IMG/VR virus record: IMGVR_UViG_3300027969_003770
Coordinates: 1-27,390 of that record
DNA: 27,390 bases
DNA from: a virus
Direction: 5' to 3' (one strand)
Shown here: positions 5,979 through 14,661 of the stretch, in pieces
Numbering within the stretch: the stretch's first letter is position 1
Layout: each line of letters begins with the position of its first letter
Program-made: the position numbers and the translations under genes
The notes under the pieces: model-generated
What the model was told of the DNA's origin: nothing
Seen by the model: the letters and a program-made list of their open reading frames with translations, nothing else
The model's database searches: none

Positions 5979-7487
5979 ATGAGAACAACAGACCTTTTTA
6001 CAAATAATAGATCAGCCAAAAGACTCAACGAATCGTTGGCTAAAACCTTTGGGCGCAAACTAAACCTAGAAACATTCAGCGTTGAACAGCTGGAAGATGC
6101 ACGTAATAAATTACGTACACAGATCTATACAGCTCGCAGCAGTTCTAACTTCAATGAAACTGTGGAAAACGACACTCTATCAAAAGCACAGTTCATGCAC
6201 GATGCCATAGTAGCTGAATTATCAGAGCGTGATGAACCTATTGTTGATAACTCTGTACAAGAAGGTATAGATTTTGACGAACAAGAAGTAGTTGAACTTC
6301 TCAAGAAGTTTGACGAGGATATGAACGAGATTTACGGCTACGGCGATCCTGATTATGAGAAAATTATGGCAGCTTTACGTAACGGTGATGTTGAATCTGC
6401 GGTTGATGAAGTATGGAATTCCTATAGTGATCAAGAAGGTGGCGAACTTCGTAATATGGATTCATACATTGAAGACCTAGAAGCCAATCTTAATCATATT
6501 GTACAAGGATCAGATGACGAAGGCGGTGATACTGATGATGCATACGCCCTAGCATCAGCAGGACACGGTAGTGATGAAGACTACGGCACTTTTGATCAAG
6601 GCGAAGGCTATGACATGGACCAAGTTCGAGCAGATGCAGCAACCGGCATTAAGAAGTCCATTGACAAACAATCAGACGACCGTATGGCCAAATTAAAATC
6701 CGATAAGAATAAAGGATTTATGGCAAAGGTTGGAGACAAAATCATTGGCGGGGTAAAAGGCGCCGCTCGCGGCTTCGCAGGAAAGGAAGATATAAACACA
6801 AACGAAGCATATATTAACAATGCCGAAGATGCTATTAATTTACTAGCGGCAATTAGGGCACAATCTAAAATGGCAGAACGAGGAGGCGGTGAGCCTGTTA
6901 GACCAAACCAATTGGTCAACGACCTATGGGACGTTATGCAATGGATTGAAGCCAATATGAAAGAATCAATTGAAACAGAATCAAAAAATACAGGAGATGA
7001 TATGCGTAATCTAAAAGAAGGTGAAATCCAGCAAGCGTCTGCGATTGTCACAGCAAAGACAATGGTTGACAGAGTGGGCCGTTGGATCGAAGAACTTTCT
7101 GGTATGGAGAACGACACTCTATTACAGTTAGGTGATTCTATCCGCGACGAAATGGGACAGGAGCAGGCTAAACAATTTATAAGCACAGTTGCTCCAGCAA
7201 TTCAAGGTGCATTAGAAAATCTAAAAGCAGCTCGCGAAACTCTAGCCAGTGGCGTTCGTACACTAACTGGTGAAGAACAAGGCGCTGAAATGTTAGGTGC
7301 CGAGCCAGCTGCTGATATGTCTGCTCCGGCAGAGCCAGATGCTATGAATGCAGAGCCAGCTGCTGATATGGGTGGTGATGACTTTGCAGCAGCCGAACCA
7401 GCAGCAGGTGGCATAGGCGATGCAGGACGTGAACAGCGTGAAAGCATTGATCGCCAAAGCCGTTTGTTAAAAGTTCTAGCAGGATGA
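5979..7487 (+). CDS. Large acidic phage protein, probable virion or prohead-core component, 502 aa
   Basis: A 502-aa, strongly acidic, mostly helical protein. Residues ~15-80 contain ESLAKTFGRKLNLETFSVEQ and then LEDARNKLRTQ, a motif I recall at the start of conserved T4-like cyanophage proteins. The centre is Asp/Glu-rich (DDEGGDTDDAYALASAG). Residues ~345-440 form a long helical domain (QASAIVTAKTMVDRVGRWIE...). The tail is low-complexity, with repeated EPAADM units. Acidic helical low-complexity proteins in this position are often prohead core or scaffold proteins, but no protease site was identified. Driven by a late-type promoter; no clear Shine-Dalgarno. It ends in an ATGA overlap with the next gene, starting a three-gene coupled group. 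Confidence 0.78.
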   Translation: MRTTDLFTNNRSAKRLNESLAKTFGRKLNLETFSVEQLEDARNKLRTQIYTARSSSNFNETVENDTLSKAQFMHDAIVAELSERDEPIVDNSVQEGIDFDEQEVVELLKKFDEDMNEIYGYGDPDYEKIMAALRNGDVESAVDEVWNSYSDQEGGELRNMDSYIEDLEANLNHIVQGSDDEGGDTDDAYALASAGHGSDEDYGTFDQGEGYDMDQVRADAATGIKKSIDKQSDDRMAKLKSDKNKGFMAKVGDKIIGGVKGAARGFAGKEDINTNEAYINNAEDAINLLAAIRAQSKMAERGGGEPVRPNQLVNDLWDVMQWIEANMKESIETESKNTGDDMRNLKEGEIQQASAIVTAKTMVDRVGRWIEELSGMENDTLLQLGDSIRDEMGQEQAKQFISTVAPAIQGALENLKAARETLASGVRTLTGEEQGAEMLGAEPAADMSAPAEPDAMNAEPAADMGGDDFAAAEPAAGGIGDAGREQRESIDRQSRLLKVLAG

Positions 7488-7771
7488 AATTTTTTGATAT
7501 TACCAACGAGAGCGATTTCTTAAAAATTAGAGAACTTGCTCCGGCGGTTGCACCAGGCACTCCGGGCGCACCTTTGGGTGCTCCTCCTGCTGCAGGACCA
7601 GCTCCTACAGCGCCAGCGGCTGCACCTGCACAGAATCCTGCAGACCAACAGAAGGTGATGGCTCAACAGGCGCTTGATCGGGTAAATCAAAAAAAACAAA
7701 TTCAAGATCAAATAAAATCAAAGCAAGAAGAACTTGCTGAATTACAAAAACAATTGGCAACTATAAAATGA
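7484..7771 (+). CDS. Ala/Pro-rich linker plus coiled-coil protein, 95 aa
   Basis: Three parts are visible: an N-terminal MKFFDITNESDFLKIRELA, resembling the short tags of neighbouring phage proteins; an Ala/Pro-rich stretch (about residues 20-53, e.g. APAAAPAQNPADQQ); and a C-terminal coiled coil (KKQIQDQIKSKQEELAELQ). It is coupled on both sides by ATGA overlaps (7484-7487 and 7768-7771), so it is made together with the 502-aa and 128-aa proteins. This could be a small scaffold or tether in the same particle; no named family. Function inferred only from context. Confidence 0.72.
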   Translation: MKFFDITNESDFLKIRELAPAVAPGTPGAPLGAPPAAGPAPTAPAAAPAQNPADQQKVMAQQALDRVNQKKQIQDQIKSKQEELAELQKQLATIK

Positions 7772-8154
7772 GATTTTTTGAATTTAGCGGCGATGATGAA
7801 GGTGATAGATTTGTTATGGTTCTTAGAAACTATATTGGTCGCGCCGCAAGTAAAAAAGCGCCTGCTAAACTAAATTGGAACGGTCTGAATAAAGTGTTGG
7901 CCACAAATGGTTTTGAATTAGCAGCTGACTATGAAATATTTAAAGCCATGTACGATTCAATGCCAACCATTCAGCAAATGGTTAAGAATTTTAATGCCGA
8001 CGGTATCGAACTTAACGTACCAGGTGCGCCGGATGAAGAACCAAAAGGTGACGGTACCCAAACTCCTGCAGACAGTCAAGCAGCAGTAGACCAAACAGCA
8101 GCATCGGCAGCAGCCGGGCAATTGGCCCAAAGTCAAGCAACTCCTCAGGCTTGA
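7768..8154 (+). CDS. Phage hypothetical protein, 128 aa
   Basis: Begins MRFFEFSGDDEGDRFVMVLR, again the MR-F-EF style. Residues ~20-85 form a compact helical domain (LNWNGLNKVLATNGFELAAD, then IFKAMYDSMPTIQQMV). The C-terminal ~40 residues are a Gln/Ala/Pro-rich low-complexity tail (AASAAAGQLAQSQATPQA). It shares the tail style of the two genes before it and is coupled to them by ATGA. Its stop overlaps the -35 box of the next promoter. Unknown function; possibly a virion or core protein. Confidence 0.72.
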   Translation: MRFFEFSGDDEGDRFVMVLRNYIGRAASKKAPAKLNWNGLNKVLATNGFELAADYEIFKAMYDSMPTIQQMVKNFNADGIELNVPGAPDEEPKGDGTQTPADSQAAVDQTAASAAAGQLAQSQATPQA

Positions 8155-8179
8155 CAAGCCGAATCTTTTAGTGTATAAT
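8151..8179 (+). promoter_or_regulatory. Consensus sigma70 promoter, immediately before an ATG
   Basis: TTGACA (8151-8156), exactly 17 bases, TATAAT (8174-8179): a perfect match at both boxes and the spacer. Only five bases separate TATAAT from the ATG at 8185, so transcription should start at about the start codon. Confidence 0.85.
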
Positions 8180-8184
8180 ACACT

Positions 8185-8883
8185 ATGACTACTATTTCCC
8201 CACCCCCATTCGTTGAACGATATCAATATAAAAATTGCGTTCAAATCAACGATCCAATTACACGCAAACGTGTCTACCAAACTCCGGACGGTGAAAGCCT
8301 TCCGTCAGTAACCACTATCCTTTCAGCAACCAAGGATATGACTCATTTAAATGAATGGAAGAATCGTATCGGTCATGCAAAAGCACAGCAGATTACTACA
8401 GAAGCGGCAGGTGTAGGCACAGCCATGCATGCCAACCTAGAGCGTTTCTTGGTTGGCGAACAACGACAGCCCGGTAATAATCCTGTTCACGTTCAGGCCA
8501 ACAAAATGGCTGATGTTATTATTGAAAACGGTCTAAGCAAAATGGATGAAGTTTGGGCCATGGAGCAGAGTTTGTACTTTCCCGGATTATACAGCGGAAC
8601 AACAGACTTGGTAGGAGTCTATCAAGGCCAACCTGCTATCTGCGATCACAAGCAGACCAACAAGCCCAAGAAAGCAGAATGGGTAGAAGACTACTATATT
8701 CAATTAGTTGCCTATATACTAGCACATAATGAAGTTTACAAAACAAACATGAAGCGTGGGGTTATCTTTATGTGTAGCCGTGCTTTTGAGTATCAACAAT
8801 TTGATCTAACCCCCGACAACTTTAACAAATACCAAGACATGTGGTTAACTAAGGTGGAAGAATATTACTCCCTAAGTAGATAA
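8185..8883 (+). CDS. PD-(D/E)XK nuclease (RecB/Cas4-like exonuclease family)
   Basis: A 232-aa nuclease of the PD-(D/E)XK superfamily. SLPSVTTILSATK near the N-terminus is the conserved helix of this phage exonuclease group; GVGTAMHANLERFL carries the GtxxHxxxE-like helix; EQSLYFPGLYSGTTDLVG gives the catalytic Asp (TTDLVG); AICDHKQTNKPKK gives the D-x-K pair; EDYYIQLVAYILAHNE is the QxxxY helix. It probably degrades or processes DNA for replication or recombination; similar genes are annotated as exonuclease in T4-like marine phages. No Shine-Dalgarno exists. A perfect host-type promoter places the transcript start at the ATG, so translation is probably leaderless. The next in-frame Met lies beyond the conserved PSVTTIL segment, so a later start would truncate the domain. 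Confidence 0.85.
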   Translation: MTTISPPPFVERYQYKNCVQINDPITRKRVYQTPDGESLPSVTTILSATKDMTHLNEWKNRIGHAKAQQITTEAAGVGTAMHANLERFLVGEQRQPGNNPVHVQANKMADVIIENGLSKMDEVWAMEQSLYFPGLYSGTTDLVGVYQGQPAICDHKQTNKPKKAEWVEDYYIQLVAYILAHNEVYKTNMKRGVIFMCSRAFEYQQFDLTPDNFNKYQDMWLTKVEEYYSLSR

Positions 8884-8886
8884 ATA
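8879..8886 (+). promoter_or_regulatory. Late-promoter-like octamer GATAAATA
   Basis: Overlaps the nuclease stop and continues TAGTATC, the same 14-base context as at 5946-5959. It lies 23 bases before the tail-protein ATG. Confidence 0.65.
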
Positions 8887-8909
8887 TAGTATCGTAGAGG
8901 ATTAATATT

Positions 8910-10502
8910 ATGGCTGTGGTGCAGATTTCCAAGATACAAGTTAGACGTGGACTTAAAAACTCAGGAATTGGTGTTCCGCAACTGAGTTCGGCTGAGTTTG
9001 CATGGGCAGTTGACAGTCAAGAATTATTCATAGGCAACGGTAGTGTTGCAGAAGGCGCACCTTATGTTGGGAATACCAAGGTATTAACAGAACACGACAA
9101 CATACTAGAGCTAGCGGCCAGCTATCGATTTGCAGAACAAGAACCGTCTATTACACAAAGCATTGCTCGATCTTTACAAACCAAGTTAGATGAGTATGTA
9201 AGTGTATTAGACTTTGGTGCAGTCCCTGATGGGTCAACTGACTGCGTTGCAGCATTTCAAAATGCACTGAATGAACTATTTAGAAATACAAATCCCGAAT
9301 TTAAAAAAACATTGATGATTCCCAATGGGACTTACCTGTTTACTAGCAACTTAAAAGTACCTAGTTCTGCTAGAATACGAGGTGAAACTAGAGATCAGGT
9401 TCTGTTAGAAATCGGCAATAACAACATATTGTTTATTACAGAAGACGGGAAAGAAGTTGCAGAATTTACCAGCACCAATCGTCCAACGAACATTAACATT
9501 TCTAATTTAACAATTAATCATGCAGAAGGACAAACAGTTCTAACAGGCGTTGCAGACAGCGTGTTAGAAAATGTAAAGTGGATGAGTGACTATGTACTAG
9601 GTGACGGTATTTCTGGAAATATAGAAGACAGCAATGCATCAATCTATTGGGAAAACAGTCTAGCAGGCACAAAGGTCACAAATATCAAAATTAAAGACTG
9701 TGTGTTTGAATCAACACCGCTGGCCATTAGATCAGATCAGATTACTATTGATCCAAGTTCACCACCTAGATTCGACACCAGCATTACCTTTGACGGCACT
9801 AGATTTTTTATTTGCAATACTGGCATCGTGATCAACGGAGTACTGGGGCAAGGAAACCTATGGCGCATAAATGACTGCGAATTTGAAGAAATTGCGGCCC
9901 AGGCATTTATATCAGACTTTGGTAGGGGCACAATTTTTCAAAGATCTAGATTTATCAATTGCGGCAACAACACAAATACCGCAGCCACTCCCGTATCCAG
10001 CATTGTTAAGTTCGGTGAAAAAAGTGGAAACGCAGTTGTTGATTGTACCAGCAACAGACACCAGGCTGCAGGGTTTACCGCAACCACTACAAAGTATGCA
10101 ATAACAGAAGTTGAAAACGCCAATAGAGCCAGCCTAGTCGACATGAATTATGATGACATTTATTTGTCTGACGGTTTTAAGGCTTTGTCAGTTTTTAGTG
10201 CGTTCAATAGATACACATACATAGACTATGTTTTACAATTGGGTGACCATGCCAGAGCAGGTCAATTAGTAATTACAGTAAACGAGTCGCTCGGAGAGTT
10301 TTCTTTTACAGACAACTATTCATACTCAACTCTTTACGCAACAACACCAGAGGGAATCCTTATGACAAATTTTGTTTTTAATGTAGAATTAAAAGACAAC
10401 GACGGCGACAGCGGTATAGATACGCTGTTATTATCATACCGAAATCCGCAAGCCTCTGGGCAAATTGGAACGGTATCATATTCGATATCGTACGGTGTTT
10501 GA
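8910..10502 (+). CDS. Tail fibre/spike protein with beta-helix (pectate-lyase-like) domain
   Basis: Residues 1-50 (VQISKIQVRRGLKNSGIGVP...FAWAVDSQELFIGNGS) match the short N-terminal domain that many marine phage tail/receptor proteins share, resembling the tropism-determinant N domain. From about residue 95, SVLDFGAVPDGSTDCVAAFQ is the classical opening of a pectate-lyase-3 parallel beta-helix. The following ~350 residues are rich in N/T/I/S, with regularly spaced strands, and a small beta domain ends the protein. Length (530 aa) fits a trimeric receptor-binding spike; enzyme activity on host polysaccharide is possible but no catalytic site could be assigned. AGAGGA precedes the ATG and a late-type promoter lies upstream. 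Confidence 0.85.
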   Translation: MAVVQISKIQVRRGLKNSGIGVPQLSSAEFAWAVDSQELFIGNGSVAEGAPYVGNTKVLTEHDNILELAASYRFAEQEPSITQSIARSLQTKLDEYVSVLDFGAVPDGSTDCVAAFQNALNELFRNTNPEFKKTLMIPNGTYLFTSNLKVPSSARIRGETRDQVLLEIGNNNILFITEDGKEVAEFTSTNRPTNINISNLTINHAEGQTVLTGVADSVLENVKWMSDYVLGDGISGNIEDSNASIYWENSLAGTKVTNIKIKDCVFESTPLAIRSDQITIDPSSPPRFDTSITFDGTRFFICNTGIVINGVLGQGNLWRINDCEFEEIAAQAFISDFGRGTIFQRSRFINCGNNTNTAATPVSSIVKFGEKSGNAVVDCTSNRHQAAGFTATTTKYAITEVENANRASLVDMNYDDIYLSDGFKALSVFSAFNRYTYIDYVLQLGDHARAGQLVITVNESLGEFSFTDNYSYSTLYATTPEGILMTNFVFNVELKDNDGDSGIDTLLLSYRNPQASGQIGTVSYSISYGV

Positions 10503-10929
10503 TCTTTACGGAAACGAAAGATTATTTAAATGGAAGCAGTTCAGAGATAGTTTAGAAATTAGTAACGATCCTATGGATGATGTTGCTAAACTCTGGAGCC
10601 ACGCTCCATTTGTTAATCCTTTCTTAGACCCACAACAACCAACGTCTTGGCCTGATCCCTGGCATTTGGTTATTGACGGCAAGCTAGATGATCTTGCTAT
10701 CTGTCTCGGCATGCTGTATACTATTAAATTAACACAGCGGTTTATGAATACCATTTGCGAGATACATAAGTCTATGCTTTCTGAAAATCTTGATTCGAAA
10801 TTCTTTCTAGTAGCAGATAATTCTCTATTGAATTACGAACCTAGAATAGCACATAATAAAACAGTATTAGATCAATTTCAAACCGACATCATATGGTCCG
10901 GAACGGCATTACCTATAAATATCAAATAA
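10495..10929 (+). CDS. Conserved T4-like phage protein of unknown function, 144 aa (GTG start)
   Basis: Begins (GTG)FDLYGNERLFKWKQFRDSLE, with SHAPFVNPFLDPQQPTSWPD and WHLVIDGKLDDLAICLGMLY in the middle. I recall this pattern as a conserved single-domain protein of T4-like cyanophages with no assigned function. The GTG at 10495 overlaps the spike-protein stop by 8 bases and puts Phe-Asp-x-Tyr-Gly at the N-terminus as in homologues; a TTG 30 bases further upstream is less likely. It is Trp/Pro-rich and soluble. Its end contains TATAAATA, a possible late promoter for nrdA. Confidence 0.75.
   Translation: MFDLYGNERLFKWKQFRDSLEISNDPMDDVAKLWSHAPFVNPFLDPQQPTSWPDPWHLVIDGKLDDLAICLGMLYTIKLTQRFMNTICEIHKSMLSENLDSKFFLVADNSLLNYEPRIAHNKTVLDQFQTDIIWSGTALPINIK
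10914..10921 (+). promoter_or_regulatory. TATAAATA inside gene end, upstream of nrdA
   Basis: A perfect T4 late octamer in the last codons of the 144-aa gene, 17 bases before the nrdA ATG. nrd genes are usually early or middle, so this may be a chance match. Confidence 0.35.
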
Positions 10930-10938
10930 CTTAGAGAC

Positions 10939-13278
10939 ATGATGGAAATAACAGTAATTAAAAGAAACGGCGATAAAGAGCCGTTAACAATCGAGAAATG
11001 GCAGGCACAGGTAGCAAAAGTCTGTCAAGGTATAGCTGACGTCAGCCAGTCAATGATTGAGATTAAGGCGCAGCCACATTTTTATGACGGTATAACAACA
11101 CGTGAAGTAGATGAAATAACTCTAAGAGCCATTGTTGATCTCATCGACGTAGAAAATAATCCAGATGTAGGTCATACCAACTATCAATATGTAGCAGGTA
11201 AACAACGAGTGAGCATGTTGCGTAAAGATGTTTACGGCAGCTATACTCCTCCTAGCCTATATGAAATAGTCAAGACCAATGTGGCCACAGGCCTTTACAC
11301 TGCTGACCTACTTGACTGGTATACAGAAGATGATTGGAACAAGATGAATGACATGTTGGATCATGAAAAGGACGAAACATATTCATATGCCGCTATTGAA
11401 CAGTTGATTGAAAAGTACTTGGTCAAGAACCGTAGTACAAAACAAACATACGAAACTCCGCAAATTAGATACATGGTTGCTGCCGCTACTATATTTCACA
11501 AAGAAGAACCTAATGCGGCTCGTATGCGTTATATAAAGGAATACTACAATGCAGCTTCAGATGGTCTATTTACTCTCGCTACTCCTGTTCTTGCTGGCCT
11601 TGGCACTCCCACTAAGCAGTTCTCTAGTTGTGTGCTCATTCGCAGTGATGATGATCTTGACTCCATTTTTGCTAGTGGCGAAATGATGGCCAAGTATGCT
11701 AGCAAACGTGCTGGCATTGGCTTGGAGATAGGTCGTCTACGCTCGTTAGGCAGTCCCATCAGAGGTGGTGAGATCATGCACACAGGTATGATACCATTCC
11801 TGAAAAAATGGTTTGGAGATTTGCGTTCATGTTCACAAGGGGGTATCCGCAATGCAAGTGCTACTGTATTCTATCCTATTTGGCATCTTCAGTTTGATGA
11901 TCTTATTGTACTTAAGAACAACCAAGGCACCGAAGAAACCCGAGTCCGTCATATGGATTATGGGGTTGTGCTTAGTGCTTTCTTCTGGAGACGATTTAAA
12001 AACAAAGAAGACATAACATTCTTTGATCCCAACGACGTACCTGACCTATACGAAGCGTTTTACAAAGACACTGAGTTGTTTGAAGAACTGTACGTAAAAT
12101 ATGAAAAACAAAAAGGCCTCCGTAAGAAAACGATGAGCGCCGAGGAAGTGTTCAAGAGTGGTATACTAAAAGAACGTACAGATACGGGTCGAATATATCT
12201 CGTATTCATTGATAATGTCATGAACCAAGGGCCTTTTGATCCCGAGTACCATACGATTTATCAAAGTAACTTGTGCTGTGAGATTCTATTACCCACACGT
12301 TCATTTAAGCGATTAGACGACGATAGTGGACGCATAGCGTTGTGTACACTGGGATCTATCAACTGGGGATCGTTCCGTAATCCAGAGGATATGCGTAGAG
12401 CCTGTAGGATTCTACAGCGTAGCCTGTGTAACATTCTTGACTATCAAGATTTCTTATCGATACAAAGTAAACTTTCTAACGATGAGATACAACCATTAGG
12501 CATTGGTGTTACTAACTTGGCCTACTGGCATGCCAAGCGTGGCCTTAAGTATGGCGAGAAAGATGCACTGCAAGATGTTAAAACATGGATGGAGCATCAG
12601 GCGTTCTACTTAACAGAAGCCACGGTAGAGTTGGCCAAAGAACGTGGTGCATGTACAGAAAGTCACAAAACTAGATACGGCCAAGGCATCTTTCCTTGGG
12701 AACTACGTGCCAAAGGTGTTAATGAACTAGCAGACTTTGCTCCAGAACTTGACTGGGAAACACTACGTGGTAATATGAAGCAGTACGGTGTGCGTAATGC
12801 TACACTAATGGCCATTGCCCCTGTTGAAAGTTCAAGCGTTGTTATTAACTCAACCAATGGCATTGAAATGCCTATGAGTTTGATTTCAGTTAAAGAATCA
12901 AAGGCAGGATCATTTGTACAGGTTGTACCTGAATACCACAAGTTAAAAAACAAATATCAAATGATGTGGGAACAGAAAGACTGTGATGGCTATTTGAAAA
13001 CAGCCGCAGTTCTTGCTGCCTATGTTGATCAATCAATTTCAACTAACACATTTTATAATCCAGCACATTGGACAGATCGCAAAGTGCCAACCACACTGAT
13101 TGCTAGGAATCTGATGCAGGCGCATGTATGGGGATTGAAAACATTCTACTATAGTCTAATCAACAAAGCAGGCAGCAAGGCAATAGCTGAAGCAACCCCT
13201 GAAGTACACTATAATGGATTTCACAACGAAAGAGAATTAATTGAAGACGAAGAAGACTGCGAAGGATGTAAATTATGA
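10939..13278 (+). CDS. nrdA: Ribonucleoside-diphosphate reductase class Ia, alpha subunit
   Basis: Makes dNDPs from rNDPs for phage DNA synthesis together with NrdB. An N-terminal ATP-cone-like region (TVIKRNGDKEPLTIEKWQAQ) suggests allosteric activity control. FSSCVL (Cys231) and ALCTLGSINWG provide the active-site redox Cys pair; QSNLCCEILLPT holds the N-x-C-x-E active site; SSVVINSTNGIEMP follows. TFYYSLINKAGSK near the C-terminus is the Tyr-Tyr pair of the radical path. The tail ends DCEGCKL, with the mobile CxxC (774/777) that glutaredoxin re-reduces. 779 aa is normal (E. coli 761). Two adjacent ATGs (10939, 10942) cannot be separated. The stop overlaps the nrdB start (ATGA). Confidence 0.97.
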   Translation: MMEITVIKRNGDKEPLTIEKWQAQVAKVCQGIADVSQSMIEIKAQPHFYDGITTREVDEITLRAIVDLIDVENNPDVGHTNYQYVAGKQRVSMLRKDVYGSYTPPSLYEIVKTNVATGLYTADLLDWYTEDDWNKMNDMLDHEKDETYSYAAIEQLIEKYLVKNRSTKQTYETPQIRYMVAAATIFHKEEPNAARMRYIKEYYNAASDGLFTLATPVLAGLGTPTKQFSSCVLIRSDDDLDSIFASGEMMAKYASKRAGIGLEIGRLRSLGSPIRGGEIMHTGMIPFLKKWFGDLRSCSQGGIRNASATVFYPIWHLQFDDLIVLKNNQGTEETRVRHMDYGVVLSAFFWRRFKNKEDITFFDPNDVPDLYEAFYKDTELFEELYVKYEKQKGLRKKTMSAEEVFKSGILKERTDTGRIYLVFIDNVMNQGPFDPEYHTIYQSNLCCEILLPTRSFKRLDDDSGRIALCTLGSINWGSFRNPEDMRRACRILQRSLCNILDYQDFLSIQSKLSNDEIQPLGIGVTNLAYWHAKRGLKYGEKDALQDVKTWMEHQAFYLTEATVELAKERGACTESHKTRYGQGIFPWELRAKGVNELADFAPELDWETLRGNMKQYGVRNATLMAIAPVESSSVVINSTNGIEMPMSLISVKESKAGSFVQVVPEYHKLKNKYQMMWEQKDCDGYLKTAAVLAAYVDQSISTNTFYNPAHWTDRKVPTTLIARNLMQAHVWGLKTFYYSLINKAGSKAIAEATPEVHYNGFHNERELIEDEEDCEGCKL

Positions 13279-14375
13279 GTAAACAACAATATAACCTAAA
13301 CACAAAGACAGACTACTTAAACCGCAAGATGTTTCTAGACCCAGCTGGTCCTGTGACCATCCAGCGATTTGAAGAAGTCAAGTATAAAAAGATTGCAGAC
13401 TTTGAAGCAACAGCACGAGGGTTCTTTTGGCAACCAGAAGAGATTAGTCTAACCAAAGATTCCAATGATTTCAAAGATGCATCGGATGCTATCAAACATA
13501 TCTTTACCAGCAACTTGTTAAGACAAACTGCCTTAGACAGTTTGCAAGGACGTGGCCCCAGTCAGATCTTTATGCCAGTAATCAGCTTGCCTGAATTAGA
13601 AGCACTGGTCTACAATTGGACATTCTTTGAAACTAATATTCATAGCAAATCTTATAGCCATATCATTCGCAACATTTACAACGTGCCCAAAGATGTGTTC
13701 AACACCATCCATGACACAAAAGAAATAGTTGACATGGCGTCAAGTGTGGGCAACTACTACGAAGCACTGCACGTTATCAACTGCCGTAAACAACTAGGCG
13801 AAGCAGTCACAGAAAAAGAACATGTCAAAGCAATCTACATGGCCTTACATGCAAGTTATGCACTAGAAGCGTTTCGCTTTATGGTATCATTTGCCACAAG
13901 TTTGGCTATGGTTGAGAACAAGATCTTTATTGGCAACGGCAACATTATCAGTTTGATTCTACAAGACGAACTACTACACAAAGGTTGGACAGCTTACTTG
14001 ATCAATCAAGTGGTCAAAGAAGATTCTAGATTTGCAGAAGCTCGAGACGAATGCCAAGCAGAAGTGTATGCCTTGTACATGGATGTTATTCGTGAAGAGA
14101 AGGACTGGGCAACTTATTTGTTTAAAATGGGTCCAGTCATTGGACTCAACGCAAACATCCTACGTGACTTTGTGGACTACACCGCAGTTGATGCACTCAA
14201 ACAAATTGGCATCAAGTACAATAGCTCTGCACCAAAAACCACTCCTATTCCTTGGTTCAACAAACATACAGATACCAGCAAGAAACAGACTGCGCTACAG
14301 GAATCGGAATCGACTAATTACGTCATTGGCGTTATGGGAGAAAATATTGACTATGCTGAATTGCCGGCTATATAA
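13275..14375 (+). CDS. nrdB: Ribonucleotide reductase class Ia, beta (radical) subunit
   Basis: Supplies the tyrosyl radical for NrdA. Metal ligands are visible: Asp in TALDSLQGRG, Glu/His in FFETNIHSKSYSHI, Glu in LAMVENKIFIGN and E..H in QDELLHKGW; the radical Tyr is in HSKSYSHI. The tail ENIDYAELPAI ends in the region that docks into NrdA. 366 aa is normal. Compared with the E. coli ETIHSRSY, this protein has one extra residue between the ligand Glu and His (ETNIH); I recall similar spellings in T4-like marine phages, so it may be a clade trait. Coupled to nrdA by ATGA and followed at 20 bases by glutaredoxin. Confidence 0.97.
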   Translation: MSKQQYNLNTKTDYLNRKMFLDPAGPVTIQRFEEVKYKKIADFEATARGFFWQPEEISLTKDSNDFKDASDAIKHIFTSNLLRQTALDSLQGRGPSQIFMPVISLPELEALVYNWTFFETNIHSKSYSHIIRNIYNVPKDVFNTIHDTKEIVDMASSVGNYYEALHVINCRKQLGEAVTEKEHVKAIYMALHASYALEAFRFMVSFATSLAMVENKIFIGNGNIISLILQDELLHKGWTAYLINQVVKEDSRFAEARDECQAEVYALYMDVIREEKDWATYLFKMGPVIGLNANILRDFVDYTAVDALKQIGIKYNSSAPKTTPIPWFNKHTDTSKKQTALQESESTNYVIGVMGENIDYAELPAI

Positions 14376-14395
14376 TACAGTTGAAAGGAAACACA

Positions 14396-14647
14396 ATGAG
14401 CAATGTTATTATTTGGAGCAAATATAATTGCCCCTATTGCGATCAAGCAAAAGCACTATTGACGCAACGCGATGTCCAATTTGAAGAACGTAAAATTGGA
14501 GATGGATACACCAAAGAAGAATTGTTAGAAGCTGTTCCGAATGCTAGAACAGTACCGCAGATTATCATTAACGGTAATTTGATCGGTGGCTTTACAGAAT
14601 TAAGAAAATATATCGATGAAACTGGTTTCAACGGTAGTGGATACTAA
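14396..14647 (+). CDS. Glutaredoxin
   Basis: An 83-aa thioredoxin-fold reductase. IWSKYNCPYCDQAK has the dithiol CPYC site (Cys12/Cys15), ARTVPQIIING the cis-Pro loop, and GNLIGGFTELRKYI the GG-x-[D/E] glutathione-binding segment. It sits 20 bases after nrdB, and its job is very probably to re-reduce the NrdA C-terminal cysteines. The start at 14396 has AAAGGAAA 5 bases before it; an in-frame TTG 15 bases upstream has no ribosome site and adds nothing conserved. Size and motifs match T4 NrdC-type proteins. Confidence 0.93.
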   Translation: MSNVIIWSKYNCPYCDQAKALLTQRDVQFEERKIGDGYTKEELLEAVPNARTVPQIIINGNLIGGFTELRKYIDETGFNGSGY

Positions 14648-14661
14648 TTAGGAAAATATAA

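Noticed and set aside
14381-14395. TTG start for glutaredoxin
   Set aside because: The ATG at 14396 has AAAGGAAA upstream and matches family starts.
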